DNA of 64,000 nucleotides from Paenibacillus sp. LHD-38. Its GTDB lineage: Bacteria; Bacillota; Bacilli; Paenibacillales; Paenibacillaceae. The stretch lies in the NCBI RefSeq assembly GCF_031157315.1, contig NZ_JAVIFU010000027.1, positions 26,423 through 90,422 on the forward strand, in the 5' to 3' direction. The stretch's first letter is position 1; each line of letters starts with the position of its first letter. This document shows, one piece after another, positions 8,126-17,069 of the stretch. The notes beneath the pieces were generated by a model. The model had not been told where the DNA came from. It did not search any database and was given only the letters and a program-made list of their open reading frames with translations. The position numbers and the translations under genes are program-made.

Positions 8126-8229
8126 ATTTTGCTTCTCATTCTTCGGGGGTAAGAATGGCGAGCGCGACCGTTAGGCAAAGCGCATGATGTTTATTTTATA
8201 TGCAGTTGCTAATCTTTCATTTGACATGC

Positions 8230-8262
8230 AGATCCCCTCTAAGCAGGGGATCTTTTTTTTGT
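8230..8262 (+). terminator. Riboswitch-controlled terminator
   Basis: GATCCCC-TCTAAGCA-GGGGATC is followed by eight T residues. It sits between the B12 aptamer and the first ECF gene, with no gene upstream to terminate, so it is the expression platform. Confidence 0.88.
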
Positions 8263-8337
8263 TTTTGCAGCCAAACGGCAGTGAGACGAGGAAGCGTGTG
8301 CATGAAATAAGAAATGGATAAAGGGAGTAGGAAGGCA

Positions 8338-9132
8338 ATGATGGCAAAGAACAGCAATCGATGGTTACCCATCTTCTTCATTTGGCTGCTAATCGTGGGC
8401 GCGTTAGTCGGCTGCACGAATTCGGGAACTAATGGAAATACGTCAAGCAATCAAACGCAGGCGGGCAATGCTTCACAAGTGACGCAACAATCCGATGATG
8501 CCGGCGGCGGTCAGCCAAGCGGCGGTGGTAAGGAAGAGGAAGAGGCCAGTCCGTCTACGTCTGCGGAACCGACGGCATCAACGCCTGCCACCGCGGATCC
8601 TGACGCGGATAAAAAACCAGAAAAGGATAACGCAAGCGAGAAACCTGCTGCATCTGTGAAACAGGCGACGCCGGCGATTTCACCGGGAACTGGTGATCAG
8701 AAGGTGACGCCTTCGCCAAAGCCGCAAGTGGCGGAAAAGCCTGTCCAGGCATCGTCTGCCTCACCGGCCGAAACTGCGCAGCCGATTAGTTCGGTTACAT
8801 TATCCATTGTAGCGGACGAAGAAACAGGCACTGTGCTTGCAGCTACTTCCGTCGAGCTAAAGAAAGATGATACCGTGCTTGAGGTGCTGAAGAGAACCAC
8901 CCGGAAAAACAAAATTCAAATGGAATATAGAGGCGCAAAGGCGGCTGCATATATTGAAGGCATTGATAATTTGTATGAATTCGATCTCGGCGCAAAGAGC
9001 GGGTGGATGTACAGGGTGAACGGCGAGTTTCCAAACAAAAGCGCAGGCGCCTATAAGCTCAAAGACGGCGATGTCATTGAATGGCTGTATACCGTTGATC
9101 TCGGCAAGGATCTGGGAGCTGAAGTGGAATGA
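8338..9132 (+). CDS. DUF4430 (transcobalamin-like) lipoprotein of the ECF importer
   Basis: A 264-residue exported protein. The ATG at 8338 is favoured by GGGAGTAGGAAGG upstream; an earlier in-frame ATG at 8314 lacks a site. A hydrophobic segment ends in the lipobox VGCT, giving a diacylated Cys at about residue 21. Residues about 25-150 are a Ser/Thr/Pro/Ala/Glu-rich linker. The C-terminal part (VLEVLKRTTRKNKIQMEY ... GSGWMYRVN-like SGWMYRVNGEFPNKSAGAY) is a DUF4430 fold, the extracellular domain related to the C-terminal domain of transcobalamin and intrinsic factor. Position under a B12 riboswitch and ahead of ECF genes supports surface capture of cobalamin. Direct binding is inferred. Confidence 0.85.
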   Translation: MMAKNSNRWLPIFFIWLLIVGALVGCTNSGTNGNTSSNQTQAGNASQVTQQSDDAGGGQPSGGGKEEEEASPSTSAEPTASTPATADPDADKKPEKDNASEKPAASVKQATPAISPGTGDQKVTPSPKPQVAEKPVQASSASPAETAQPISSVTLSIVADEETGTVLAATSVELKKDDTVLEVLKRTTRKNKIQMEYRGAKAAAYIEGIDNLYEFDLGAKSGWMYRVNGEFPNKSAGAYKLKDGDVIEWLYTVDLGKDLGAEVE

Positions 9133-10007
9133 ACAATGCCTTCAGCTTCATTCATCCGGTTACCAGCTTCAGCTATTATGCGGGTGTCATTACATTCAGC
9201 ATGCTGTTATTTCATCCGATTTTCCTCATGACCTCGCTTGCTGCGATTACGGCTATTATTGTCATTCATGGAGAAGGGAAGCGGCTGCTTAAGCTGCTTC
9301 CCTATTATGTTCTTATGGGCGGCTCCGTTGCCGTTCTCAACCCGCTGTTCTCCCACCGGGGCAGGCATATTCTATTTTATTTTATGGATCAGCCGATAAC
9401 GCTGGAAGCGATCTTGTATGGCGTGACGATGATGCTCTCGTTATTATGTATTTTGCTTGCCTTCGTTTCCTTTCAACAAATCGTCACCACAGATAAATGG
9501 ATGTACTTGTTCTCGAGAGTCGCTCCGCGCACGTCGCTGCTAACCTCCATGTCGATCCGCTTCGTGCCGCTTTTCTTACGCAGGCTGGAGCAAATTACGA
9601 CTGTGCAGCGGATGAAGGGGGTGTCCATTCATGAGGGCAGCCTTAAAAAACGAAGCAAGGACGGCATGCTGCTCGTTCGCGTTCTGTTGACCTGGTCTTT
9701 GGAGGAGGCGCTGCAGACAGCGGATTCTATGAAAGCGAGAGGGTACGGCGCAGCCAAACGAAGCTCTTACGTAATCCATAGAATGGATCAAAGAGATTGG
9801 TATGTGCTTGGATTTTTAATCGTGTTGGGAACAGCTTGCGTGTGGGGCTGGATGCAGGGCTTCGGCGTATTAACCATCTACCCGCGTCTGGAATCGATTG
9901 ATTTCCGCAGAGGAGAAGGCATTTCATTTGCTTGCTATTGCGCTTTTTTATTAACGCCAGCTGTTCTTGAAGGAATGGAGAGAAGGACATGGAAATCATT
10001 CGAGTAG
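9129..10007 (+). CDS. ECF transporter transmembrane component (EcfT)
   Basis: The 292-residue integral membrane scaffold of an energy-coupling factor importer. It has several hydrophobic helices plus the cytoplasmic coupling region: the segment RVLLTWSLEEALQTADSMKARGYG carries the A-R-G-Y/F-G coupling signature that docks on the two ATPases. The start overlaps the lipoprotein stop (ATGA), indicating translational coupling, and the ATPase gene begins inside its 3' end. The divergent N-terminus is normal in this family. Confidence 0.88.
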   Translation: MNNAFSFIHPVTSFSYYAGVITFSMLLFHPIFLMTSLAAITAIIVIHGEGKRLLKLLPYYVLMGGSVAVLNPLFSHRGRHILFYFMDQPITLEAILYGVTMMLSLLCILLAFVSFQQIVTTDKWMYLFSRVAPRTSLLTSMSIRFVPLFLRRLEQITTVQRMKGVSIHEGSLKKRSKDGMLLVRVLLTWSLEEALQTADSMKARGYGAAKRSSYVIHRMDQRDWYVLGFLIVLGTACVWGWMQGFGVLTIYPRLESIDFRRGEGISFACYCAFLLTPAVLEGMERRTWKSFE

Positions 10008-11638
10008 ATCAATTATCGTTCTATTATCCCGATACCCAGGCAGCCGCGCTCGATAACGTTTCGTTATCGGTGAAGAAGGGTGATTTTGTCGTCTTATGCG
10101 GTGCGTCCGGCTGCGGAAAAACAACATTGCTTCGTCACTTGAAACAAGAGGCGCAGCCAACCGGAAAACGCTCAGGCAGCGTTTTATTTAACGGAATCCC
10201 GCTCGGGGAGCTTCCAGCGGTGGCCGCTGCAGAGCAGATCGGAATGGTTTTTCAAAATCCGGAAAATCAAATTGTAATGGATCAGGTGTGGCATGAGCTG
10301 GCTTTTTCGATGGAAAATATCGGCTATGCCCAAGCGGTTATGCGCAAGCGCCTGGCTGAAATGAGTCATTTTTTTGGGTTGGAGGATCTGCTTTACAAAT
10401 CTGTGCATGAAATATCAGGCGGTCAGAAGCAGTTGATTAATCTGGCTTCAGTGCTTCTGCTGCAGCCGAAGCTGCTGCTGTTGGATGAGCCGACGTCACA
10501 GCTTGATCCAGTCGCTGCGCGTGATTTTTTGCAGCTTATTTATCGCTTGAATCAAGAGATGTCAATGACGGTCATCATTAGCGAGCACCGGCTTGAGGAT
10601 GTTATTCCGCTTGCGGATCGTATCATTATGCTTGATGGCGGTAGGGTGAAATACGATGCTGAGCCAAGGGAGCTGTGCCGGCTCATAAGCTCTGATGATG
10701 CGTCAACGGATCTCCCTTATCTTCCCAGCGTGTCCAAGCTTTATTTATCAGCCGAATCGGCAAGGCTTTCTCCGAATGCGATTGAAATTCCGCTCACCGT
10801 GCGGGAGGGGAAGCAGTGGCTTGCCGGGATAGGCGGAATACAGTCGGATCCTGCCATGCAAGCGGACGAGTTGACAAATAAGCGGAATGAAAAGAAAGAA
10901 CTGCTGCTGGCATGCGAGGAAATGACGTTCAAATACGAGAAAGACGGCCCTGAGGTGCTGAAGAAGCTCTCACTTAACGTATATAAACATGAGTTTTTGG
11001 CAGTATTGGGCGGCAACGGCACTGGAAAGACGACGATGCTGCAAATGATGGCCGGGTTATTAAAGCCGCAGCGCGGCAGGCTGAAGCGGGAGAAAGGTGT
11101 TAAAGTCGGTTATTTAGCTCAAAATCCGCTGCTCTATTTTAGCTTTGATACCGTCGAGGAGGAGCTCCAAAGGATGGCTGATTATGCCGGACTCGCGGAG
11201 CGGGAGCATAAAATAGCAAGCGTTGCGGCTGCCCTACAGATTGCCGATCTTATGCCAAAGCATCCTTATGATTTAAGTGGAGGAGAACAGCAGAGAGCAG
11301 CGCTTGCGCTGGTTCTGCTTGGAGAACCGGATATCCTGTGCTTGGATGAGCCGACGAAGGGACTGGATCCCATAGCCAAGCAGCGAACGGCGGAATTGCT
11401 GCAGCAGCTATGCCGATCCGGCAAAACGATTGTCATGGTCACGCATGATATTGAATTTGCGGCGGAGCACGCTTCGCGCTGCGCGATGCTGTTTGACGGG
11501 GCCATTTCAGCCGAAGCGGCTCCTGCTCCATTTTTTGGTACCAATTATTTTTATACGACAGCAATTAACCGTACGGTGCGCGAGTGGCTGCCGGAAGCGC
11601 TGACGACCGGGGATGTGATGGATCAATGGGTAAAATAA
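9989..11638 (+). CDS. ECF transporter ATPase, two ABC domains fused (EcfA-EcfA')
   Basis: At 549 residues this is twice a normal ECF ATPase. Domain 1 (about 1-240) has Walker A GASGCGKTT, Q-loop VFQNPENQI, signature ISGGQKQ, Walker B LLLLDEPTSQLDP and the switch His in ISEHR. Domain 2 (about 300-530) has GGNGTGKTT, signature LSGGEQQ, ILCLDEPTKGLDP and MVTHD. The N-P-E-N-Q form in the first Q-loop is typical of ECF ATPases. Both sites look catalytically complete. The start overlaps ecfT by 19 nt and the end overlaps the S-component gene by 13 nt, so all four genes are tightly coupled. Confidence 0.92.
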   Translation: MEIIRVDQLSFYYPDTQAAALDNVSLSVKKGDFVVLCGASGCGKTTLLRHLKQEAQPTGKRSGSVLFNGIPLGELPAVAAAEQIGMVFQNPENQIVMDQVWHELAFSMENIGYAQAVMRKRLAEMSHFFGLEDLLYKSVHEISGGQKQLINLASVLLLQPKLLLLDEPTSQLDPVAARDFLQLIYRLNQEMSMTVIISEHRLEDVIPLADRIIMLDGGRVKYDAEPRELCRLISSDDASTDLPYLPSVSKLYLSAESARLSPNAIEIPLTVREGKQWLAGIGGIQSDPAMQADELTNKRNEKKELLLACEEMTFKYEKDGPEVLKKLSLNVYKHEFLAVLGGNGTGKTTMLQMMAGLLKPQRGRLKREKGVKVGYLAQNPLLYFSFDTVEEELQRMADYAGLAEREHKIASVAAALQIADLMPKHPYDLSGGEQQRAALALVLLGEPDILCLDEPTKGLDPIAKQRTAELLQQLCRSGKTIVMVTHDIEFAAEHASRCAMLFDGAISAEAAPAPFFGTNYFYTTAINRTVREWLPEALTTGDVMDQWVK

Positions 11639-12312
11639 AGCTTTGGTTTCTCGCCAGTATTGCTTTGTTCGTTGCGGCGATGGCGTTGTCTTCGGCTATA
11701 ACTGATGAGCATTACCTCATGCTGAGCATGGTGCTGCTTTTCGTAACGATGCTTCCATTTTTCGCTCGATTCGAGAGACGAACCATCGAGGCCCGCGAGA
11801 TCGTTATCCTTGCGGTGCTGGCCGCTATTGCGGCGGTTAGCCGAGTTCCCTTCGCGCCGCTGCCAAGCGTGCAGCCTACATCCTTCGTCATTATTATTGC
11901 GGCAATCGTATTCGGAGCGGAATCAGGCTTTATTATCGGTGCGATAGCAGCAGTCGTGTCCAATATTTTTCTTGGACAGGGCCCATGGACGCCATGGCAA
12001 ATGTTTTGCTGGGGTATGATAGGGGCTACTGCGGGGTGGCTGCGTCATACATGGCTGATAAAGACAAAGACAGGCTTGCTCGTATTTGGCTTCGTCTGGG
12101 GATTTTTGTTCGGATGGATTATGAATATCTGGTATATTATAGGCTTGCCCGACGCCTTAAGCTGGAAGCTGATTTTTATCGCCTATATACAAAGCTTTTA
12201 CTTTGATCTGGCGCATGCTTTGTCAAATGTGTTTTTCCTTGCGGTGTTCGGCAGCAGTTGGATCGCGATTTTGCATCGGTTTAAGAGGAAATACGGCTTA
12301 CTCGAGTCATAG
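11626..12312 (+). CDS. ECF transporter S component, predicted cobalamin-specific
   Basis: A 228-residue membrane protein with six or more hydrophobic segments. The ATG at 11626 (MGKIKLWFLAS) was chosen over the in-frame ATG at 11584 because the longer N-terminus is polar and lies deep inside the ATPase gene. The middle shows ILAVLAAIAAVSRVPFAPLP and GPWTPWQMFCWGMIG, typical of the S components found with DUF4430 lipoproteins. The S component binds the vitamin; assignment to cobalamin rests on the riboswitch and operon, not on a residue-level signature. Confidence 0.82.
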   Translation: MGKIKLWFLASIALFVAAMALSSAITDEHYLMLSMVLLFVTMLPFFARFERRTIEAREIVILAVLAAIAAVSRVPFAPLPSVQPTSFVIIIAAIVFGAESGFIIGAIAAVVSNIFLGQGPWTPWQMFCWGMIGATAGWLRHTWLIKTKTGLLVFGFVWGFLFGWIMNIWYIIGLPDALSWKLIFIAYIQSFYFDLAHALSNVFFLAVFGSSWIAILHRFKRKYGLLES

Positions 12313-12425
12313 CATGATAAGAAAAGCGTAAATTCCCGCCAAGTCCTAATAAATGCTACAATGGTAGAAAAAACATGAGGGGAAGTAATCGGGCGCTTAC
12401 GTTAGGGTATGCCCCGGAATAACCG

Positions 12426-13067
12426 ATGGATGAAACAGAACCCCTTGCTTCCAAGCTGTGTGCAAGCTGTAAAGAGATGAAGCCGCTCTCAGAGTTTTTA
12501 CGCCGAACGGGAAGACGTTCTAGTACGGGATCGCGGCGCGGCGCTTGCTGGTCTTGCCGAAAGGCGAAAGCAGCGGCAGCGCCCTTGCCGGATCCAATCG
12601 ATCATAAACAGAAAGCAATACTAAGAAGAGCACAGGCCAAAAAGCCGAGTACATCTCCGCCTATGCCAACCATTCCCCTGCCCAATGACTCTGCCGCACT
12701 TAAGAAGACCCGTCAAGGAACGGTTTGGATGAGGGGGAAAACAGATAAAGGGCGTCGTTGGTATCAGGAAATAGAACTGGAGCTAGCGGTTATTCTCGTA
12801 AATGAGCATGCCGCCGTACTTGTAAACCGCCACACGATCCGGCGCTTGTTCAGTAACAAGGAGTTCAGGCGTTACATCTTGGATCGAGACAACCATACCT
12901 GTTTTTTTTGCGGCGAATATGGAGATACGATTGATCATTTACTGCCGCGCGCAAAGGGCGGGCACACGACACCCGTGAATTGCGTATGTGCCTGTCATGC
13001 ATGTAATCAATCCAAAGCGGATCAGGATTTGCAAGCGTTTATGAAAAACGAAGACAGTATCACTTAA
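12426..13067 (+). CDS. HNH endonuclease-family protein
   Basis: The 213-residue product has an N-terminal zinc-ribbon-like segment (CASCKEMKPLSEFLRR, then CWSCRKAK) and a C-terminal HNH nuclease domain. The latter shows ILDRDNHTCFFCG, the catalytic TIDHLLPRAKGG, and ACHACNQSKADQD, giving two CxxC knuckles for a structural zinc and the D-H ... N metal centre. Such solitary HNH proteins are common in firmicutes and have no fixed role; restriction, repair and mobile-element roles are all possible. The binding site upstream of the ATG is weak. No methylase or phage gene is nearby. Confidence 0.82.
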   Translation: MDETEPLASKLCASCKEMKPLSEFLRRTGRRSSTGSRRGACWSCRKAKAAAAPLPDPIDHKQKAILRRAQAKKPSTSPPMPTIPLPNDSAALKKTRQGTVWMRGKTDKGRRWYQEIELELAVILVNEHAAVLVNRHTIRRLFSNKEFRRYILDRDNHTCFFCGEYGDTIDHLLPRAKGGHTTPVNCVCACHACNQSKADQDLQAFMKNEDSIT

Positions 13068-13099
13068 TGCAATTTAAACTTTTTCTGCAAGGGTATGAA

Positions 13100-13152
13100 G
13101 AGGGGAACTGCTAAAACGATCATTATCGTTCTAGCGGTTCCTCTTTGTTTTT
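13100..13152 (+). terminator. Terminator after the HNH gene
   Basis: A long stem (GAGGGGAACTGCT paired with AGCGGTTCCTC) has an inner AACGAT/ATCGTT stem and is followed by TTTGTTTTTG. Confidence 0.85.
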
Positions 13153-13190
13153 GTGCAATAGCTGACATCCAGATTTGCAAAGCTCAATAA

Positions 13191-14168
13191 ATGGATAACA
13201 AAAAACAAAATGTTATGCATATCCCGCTAAATATTATTATTGCCAAACTTATGATCCATAACACGATAATCGTAGACGGATCGGGCTGGGGACAAAACTC
13301 TTCACCAATAAAAGCATACGGCAATGCGCTTCTCACGCATGACCCGGATCATAACGTAATGTTCTCCATTCATATGTATGGCTCATGGAACGATTCCAGC
13401 CAAATCGGAACCGAGCTCCAAGCGATTAAAAATCTAGGCTTGGCTGTCATGGTAGGAGAGTTCGGCTATAACTACAATAACGGAAACAATAATCTGGGCA
13501 GTCAGGTTAATGCCCAAGAGGTTATGAATCAGAGCCAAGCAAAAGGAATTGGTTATATGGCTTGGTCCTGGACCGGGAATGATTCGGGCAATTCGTGGCT
13601 GGATATGACGACAAGCGATTGGCAAACACTTACCGCTTGGGGGAATCTCGTTATTAATGGAACAAATGGGATTTGGGCCACATCCACAAAGGCAACTGTA
13701 TTTAACGGCAGCAGCACGGCTCTATATGATTTTGAAAGTAGTATTACGGAGGGGTGAACGGCCCTAAATGTTACGGGCGGACCAATGTCGGTAACTGAAT
13801 GGGCGGCAAGCGGCAGCAGCTCGTTAAAGGCTGACGTCACGCTAGGCGGTGGTCAATTTACGCTGAAATATACCGGTTCGAACAATTTCAACGGCAAATC
13901 CTCGATTTCCGCCAAAGTGAAGCATGCCGCTTGGGGAAGCGTAGGGAGCGGTCTGCAGGCGAAGCTGTTTATTAAGACAGGCTCTAGCTATACTTGGTAC
14001 GATTCGGGAACGGTGAACATAAATTCAACTGGCGCATCAACGCTTACATTAAGTCTTTCCGGAATATCCAATTTGGGTGATGTGCGAGAAATAGGCGTTC
14101 AGTTCCTGTCACCAACGAACTCCAGCGGAACATCTGCAGTTTATGTAGATAGCGTAGAGCTGCAATAA
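13191..14168 (+). pseudogene. Relic of a secreted GH5 mannanase/cellulase with C-terminal CBM (5'-truncated, in-frame stop)
   Basis: The frame reads as the second half of a GH5 TIM barrel: IIVDGSGWGQ, FSIHMYGSWN and MVGEFGYNY, whose Glu would be the nucleophile, then MAWSWTGND. A carbohydrate-binding module follows that is often attached to Bacillus and Paenibacillus mannanases. A TGA at 13755-13757 interrupts the linker where family relatives have Trp (STEGW); the frame then continues unchanged into the CBM (13785-14168), so one TGG-to-TGA change splits it. The first half of the barrel, including the acid/base Glu, and the signal peptide are missing, so it cannot be active. It sits beside an intact mannan locus. 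Confidence 0.82.
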
Positions 14169-14179
14169 GGATTAAAAAA

Positions 14180-14222
14180 AAGGTTATTCTTTAAGGAGCA
14201 ATCTCTCTTAAAGAATAACCTT
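14180..14222. terminator. Bidirectional terminator between the GH5 relic and the lacI-type gene
   Basis: AAGGTTATTCTTTAAG pairs with CTTAAAGAATAACCTT around an 11-nt loop. It is flanked by A runs on one side and T on the other, and serves the convergent genes. Confidence 0.85.
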
Positions 14223-14234
14223 CTATTAAATGCA

Positions 14235-15239
14235 TTAATTTCTAATCATAACCTCAGCCTGAATAAGTGTTTTTTCATAGCTTGTGGCGGGATTGAGAAT
14301 GCGCCAAAGAATTTGATCAACGGCCCGTTTGCCTAGCAGCTCCTTATCGACATTTACGGTTGCCAAGAACGGAATTTGCGGATGCGTATTGTCGAAGCCG
14401 GTAAAAACAAGATTTTCAGGTATTTCCATACCCATATCCCTCAAGGTCTCCAATGCGAATAATGCAAATATATCGTTGGCGCAGACAAATACCTCAGGCA
14501 AGCCATGCTCTAAGATCGCAGCCTTAAAGGTATCATGGAAGGTTTCGATCTCTGGTCCCATAAGTGATGGGATCTGCTTTAATTCGATATCATGGTCTTC
14601 AAGGGAAGAGCGGAATCCAAGATAACGTTCATAAAAGCTTTGAGCGTCTCTGATGTTACCCAAAAACTGATAGCTTTTGTACCCTTTTGAAATGACGGAG
14701 CTCATGATTTCTCTCATACTGGATAGGTTATCCGTAAAGATCGAATCGCAATAGAAGCTCGGGTCATAATGATCGACCATGACGACTGGAATGCCTAATC
14801 TTTTGATATCTAACAAAACAGGAGTCGAAATAGATCCGACTGTTATTATTCCCATGATCGCTTCTGGATTCAATAGTGAGAACATGGAGTCACCCGTCGG
14901 CTCGGTTAAGGTTAAAATGTTAATGCCTTTCTGATTAAGCCTTAGGGATATGCCGTTAAAGATCGGACCCCAATATAAAGAATCGGTATTCTGATACCGC
15001 ACATTCGGAAAAAGCACAAGAATCGTACCTGACCAGCTCCTCGCTTCAATGTCCATAAGCTCACTTGGAACGGGTGCAGTTTGTGCATCCTTAAAGTATC
15101 CGAGCTGTCCTGCCGCTCTTAATATTAGCTCTCTTGTTTGCGGGCTTACGCCTGATTTTCCGGATAATCCTCTTGAGACTGCGAATTTTGACAATCCAGT
15201 AAAATCAGCAATAGATTGAATGGTTACTTTACGCCTCAT
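14235..15239 (-). CDS. LacI-family transcriptional regulator of the glycan cluster
   Basis: A 334-residue regulator. The second ATG (15239) was chosen because AAGGTAGG is correctly spaced from it and abuts the first. The N-terminus has a LacI helix-turn-helix (VTIQSIADFTGLSKFAVSRG, then GVSPQTRELILRAAGQLGY) followed by a periplasmic-binding-protein-like effector domain (ILVLFPNVRY ... FVCANDIFALFALETLRDMG ... TGFDNT). It is divergent from the ABC/GH cluster and separated by an intergenic region packed with ATAACAAA-type repeats, which are its likely operators. The effector is probably an oligosaccharide from the substrate glycan. Confidence 0.9.
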   Translation of the reverse strand: MRRKVTIQSIADFTGLSKFAVSRGLSGKSGVSPQTRELILRAAGQLGYFKDAQTAPVPSELMDIEARSWSGTILVLFPNVRYQNTDSLYWGPIFNGISLRLNQKGINILTLTEPTGDSMFSLLNPEAIMGIITVGSISTPVLLDIKRLGIPVVMVDHYDPSFYCDSIFTDNLSSMREIMSSVISKGYKSYQFLGNIRDAQSFYERYLGFRSSLEDHDIELKQIPSLMGPEIETFHDTFKAAILEHGLPEVFVCANDIFALFALETLRDMGMEIPENLVFTGFDNTHPQIPFLATVNVDKELLGKRAVDQILWRILNPATSYEKTLIQAEVMIRN

Positions 15240-15456
15240 TATTGTCATCCTACCTTATTTTGTTTTTCGGAGTTTGTGAAATGATAACTACATCAATGAA
15301 TAATTCATGTCATTACATTAATGGATTTGCGTTTTGTTATTTTGTTATGTGATCTAATATAACGGGTTTTTTTGTAGATTACAAGCGGTTCAAAAGAAAA
15401 GGCAAGCATGTCAGCGAAAAGATATTATGTTATTTTGAATAACAAATAAAAAACAA

Positions 15457-15485
15457 TTGACCGTGTTTGTTTTTGGTGATACATT
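15457..15485 (+). promoter_or_regulatory. Sigma-A-type promoter of the mannan/sugar ABC cluster
   Basis: TTGACC at 15457-15462 and TACATT at 15480-15485 are separated by 17 nt. It is the only good promoter between the divergent regulator and the first solute-binding protein, about 160 nt before that start. Confidence 0.65.
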
Positions 15486-15507
15486 TGTTATGCAATAAAA
15501 TAACAAA
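15484..15507. promoter_or_regulatory. Candidate LacI-type operator over the transcription start
   Basis: Perfect 8-bp arms TTTGTTAT and ATAACAAA with an 8-nt spacer begin in the -10 element and cover the expected start. A related palindrome, GTTATT-TTG-AATAAC, lies at 15429-15443 just upstream of the -35, and TTTTGTTA direct repeats lie at 15332-15348. The cluster of related half-sites around one promoter suits cooperative repression. Confidence 0.55.
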
Positions 15508-15577
15508 ACAAAAAAACAAAACAAAAAGAGGTGGTTGCAGGTTAAATGAATGGTGAGAAATTTTTTTTTGCATTTTA

Positions 15578-15591
15578 TGCAAGCGCTTTAA
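15578..15591. promoter_or_regulatory. cre-like site downstream of the cluster promoter
   Basis: TGCAAGCGCTTTAA matches the CcpA consensus core (TGNAANCG...) with one mismatch in the last CA. It lies about 85 nt after the predicted start and 56 nt before the first gene, where catabolite repression by roadblock is possible. Confidence 0.5.
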
Positions 15592-15646
15592 AATGGAAGT
15601 TATTACTTTATACCAACTGATGAATGTAAAAACGGGAGGTTCGGTC

Positions 15647-17008
15647 ATGAGAAAAATACAAGGGTTATCCATTTTGGTGTTATGTTTCATGCTTATTCTT
15701 ACAGCCTGCAGCGGCGGAAACGGTGAAAATAAAGGAACGAATAACGCTCCAAAAGAGAGCGCTACAACGGAAGCAACGTCAGCTCCTGAGGAAACTACCG
15801 CGACGCCGGAGCCAGTAGATATGGGTGGCCGTGTTATCAAAATCGCGGCATGGTGGGATTTGAAGCCAGCTGGAACAACAACCTCTGAGAAAGAGCGACT
15901 GGCAAAGATTGAAGAAGTAGAGAAAAAATATAACGTGAAAATTGAATTCGTAAACGTTCCTTTTGAAGAATATATGCCGAAATTTACGGCTACCGTTTTG
16001 ACAGGCGAGCCGTTTGCCGACATCGTTCAAATGGAGTATAAAGCAGCGCTGCCGGCAGTTTTGAAAGGCCAACTGCTGCCGATTAGCGAATTTACGACTA
16101 CAGCTAATAACATCAACAATGAAGAGAACCTAATGGCAAAAGCTCCTCCGATTGCCGGCGAGGTTTACGCATTCGATAACCCAGGCTCAGGCGGAACAGC
16201 CATGCACTACAACCGGGATTTGTTCAAAAAGCTTGGACTTCCGGATCTTCAAGAACTATATACAGGCGGGCTTTGGAACTGGGATAAATTTTTAGAGATC
16301 GCCAAGCTGGCTACAAAGGATACAGACAATGACGGTAAAATTGACGTTTATGGCTTTTCCGGCTGGTCGACTGATATTTTCCGTAACTTCACTGCCGCAA
16401 ACGGCGGGAAAATCGTTGACGAAGCGACTGGCGTTCAAGGCTTAACGGATCCAAAAACGATTGAAGCAGCTGAATTCATAAACCGTTTATACAATACTGA
16501 GAACGTTGTTAAAGTAAAAACGGGGGACAGAATGAATTATGAAGAATTTAACACATTTAAAGACGGCGACGTAGCTATGTTTCAAGCCCCGGTTTGGAAC
16601 ATCGGCGAATTAACCTTTGATATCGGCGTTGTGCCAATTCCAAACGGTCCGCAAGGAAGTCCGGAAGTAACCTATGCTAACCCGGGTCAAGCAGCCAAAT
16701 TTATTCCTAAAGGAGTGAAGGACGCGCAGCTGGTTTACCAAATTTATGAAGAAACATTTGACATCACCCAAACGGAAGAGTTCCCTAGCCAAGAGTGGCT
16801 GGAAGGTCTTTACAACCATGAGGAAGACGTAGCCATGCAGCGTGATCATGTCACGGGCACTGGGCAAATTTTGCTGGACGACGCTTATCCTGAATTTCCT
16901 ACCGGGAAGTTTCTTACCGATATTCTTGTGAATAATCAATCGGTTACTGCGACTGCCGAGAAATATAAGCCGGAAGCAGAAGCTTCCATAGCCAAGCTTG
17001 GCAAGTAA
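15647..17008 (+). CDS. Sugar ABC transporter solute-binding lipoprotein (family 1)
   Basis: A 453-residue exported binding protein. The start at 15647 has GGGAGG upstream; the longer frame from 15593 has none. A signal peptide ends in the lipobox LTAC (Cys about 21), followed by a Thr/Ala/Glu linker, then a type-1 extracellular solute-binding fold (AAWWDLKPAG ... ADIVQMEYKAALPAVLKG ... MHYNRDLFKKLGLPDLQ ... WNWDKFLEIAKLATKDTDNDGK). It delivers oligosaccharides to ABC permeases encoded downstream; two permease pairs exist, so its partner is uncertain. An intra-operon hairpin follows. Confidence 0.9.
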   Translation: MRKIQGLSILVLCFMLILTACSGGNGENKGTNNAPKESATTEATSAPEETTATPEPVDMGGRVIKIAAWWDLKPAGTTTSEKERLAKIEEVEKKYNVKIEFVNVPFEEYMPKFTATVLTGEPFADIVQMEYKAALPAVLKGQLLPISEFTTTANNINNEENLMAKAPPIAGEVYAFDNPGSGGTAMHYNRDLFKKLGLPDLQELYTGGLWNWDKFLEIAKLATKDTDNDGKIDVYGFSGWSTDIFRNFTAANGGKIVDEATGVQGLTDPKTIEAAEFINRLYNTENVVKVKTGDRMNYEEFNTFKDGDVAMFQAPVWNIGELTFDIGVVPIPNGPQGSPEVTYANPGQAAKFIPKGVKDAQLVYQIYEETFDITQTEEFPSQEWLEGLYNHEEDVAMQRDHVTGTGQILLDDAYPEFPTGKFLTDILVNNQSVTATAEKYKPEAEASIAKLGK

Positions 17009-17029
17009 TCATACGCAGCGGTTTTAATG

Positions 17030-17069
17030 TACAGGCCGGGGGATGTCTACGTGACCTCCCCAGCTTGTA
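17030..17069 (+). promoter_or_regulatory. Intra-cluster stem-loop after the first binding-protein gene
   Basis: TACAGGC...GGGGGA pairs imperfectly with TCCCC..GC.TGTA. There is no T run, so it is more likely an mRNA-stabilising or partial-attenuation hairpin than a full terminator. It would leave the binding protein in excess over the permeases. A second small hairpin, CCGCC-TAT-GGGCGG, lies near 17147-17160. Confidence 0.45.

Noticed and set aside
13785..14168. CBM as an independent small gene
   Set aside because: It continues in the same frame as the GH5 fragment across a single TGA, has no signal peptide or ribosome binding site, and is part of the relic.
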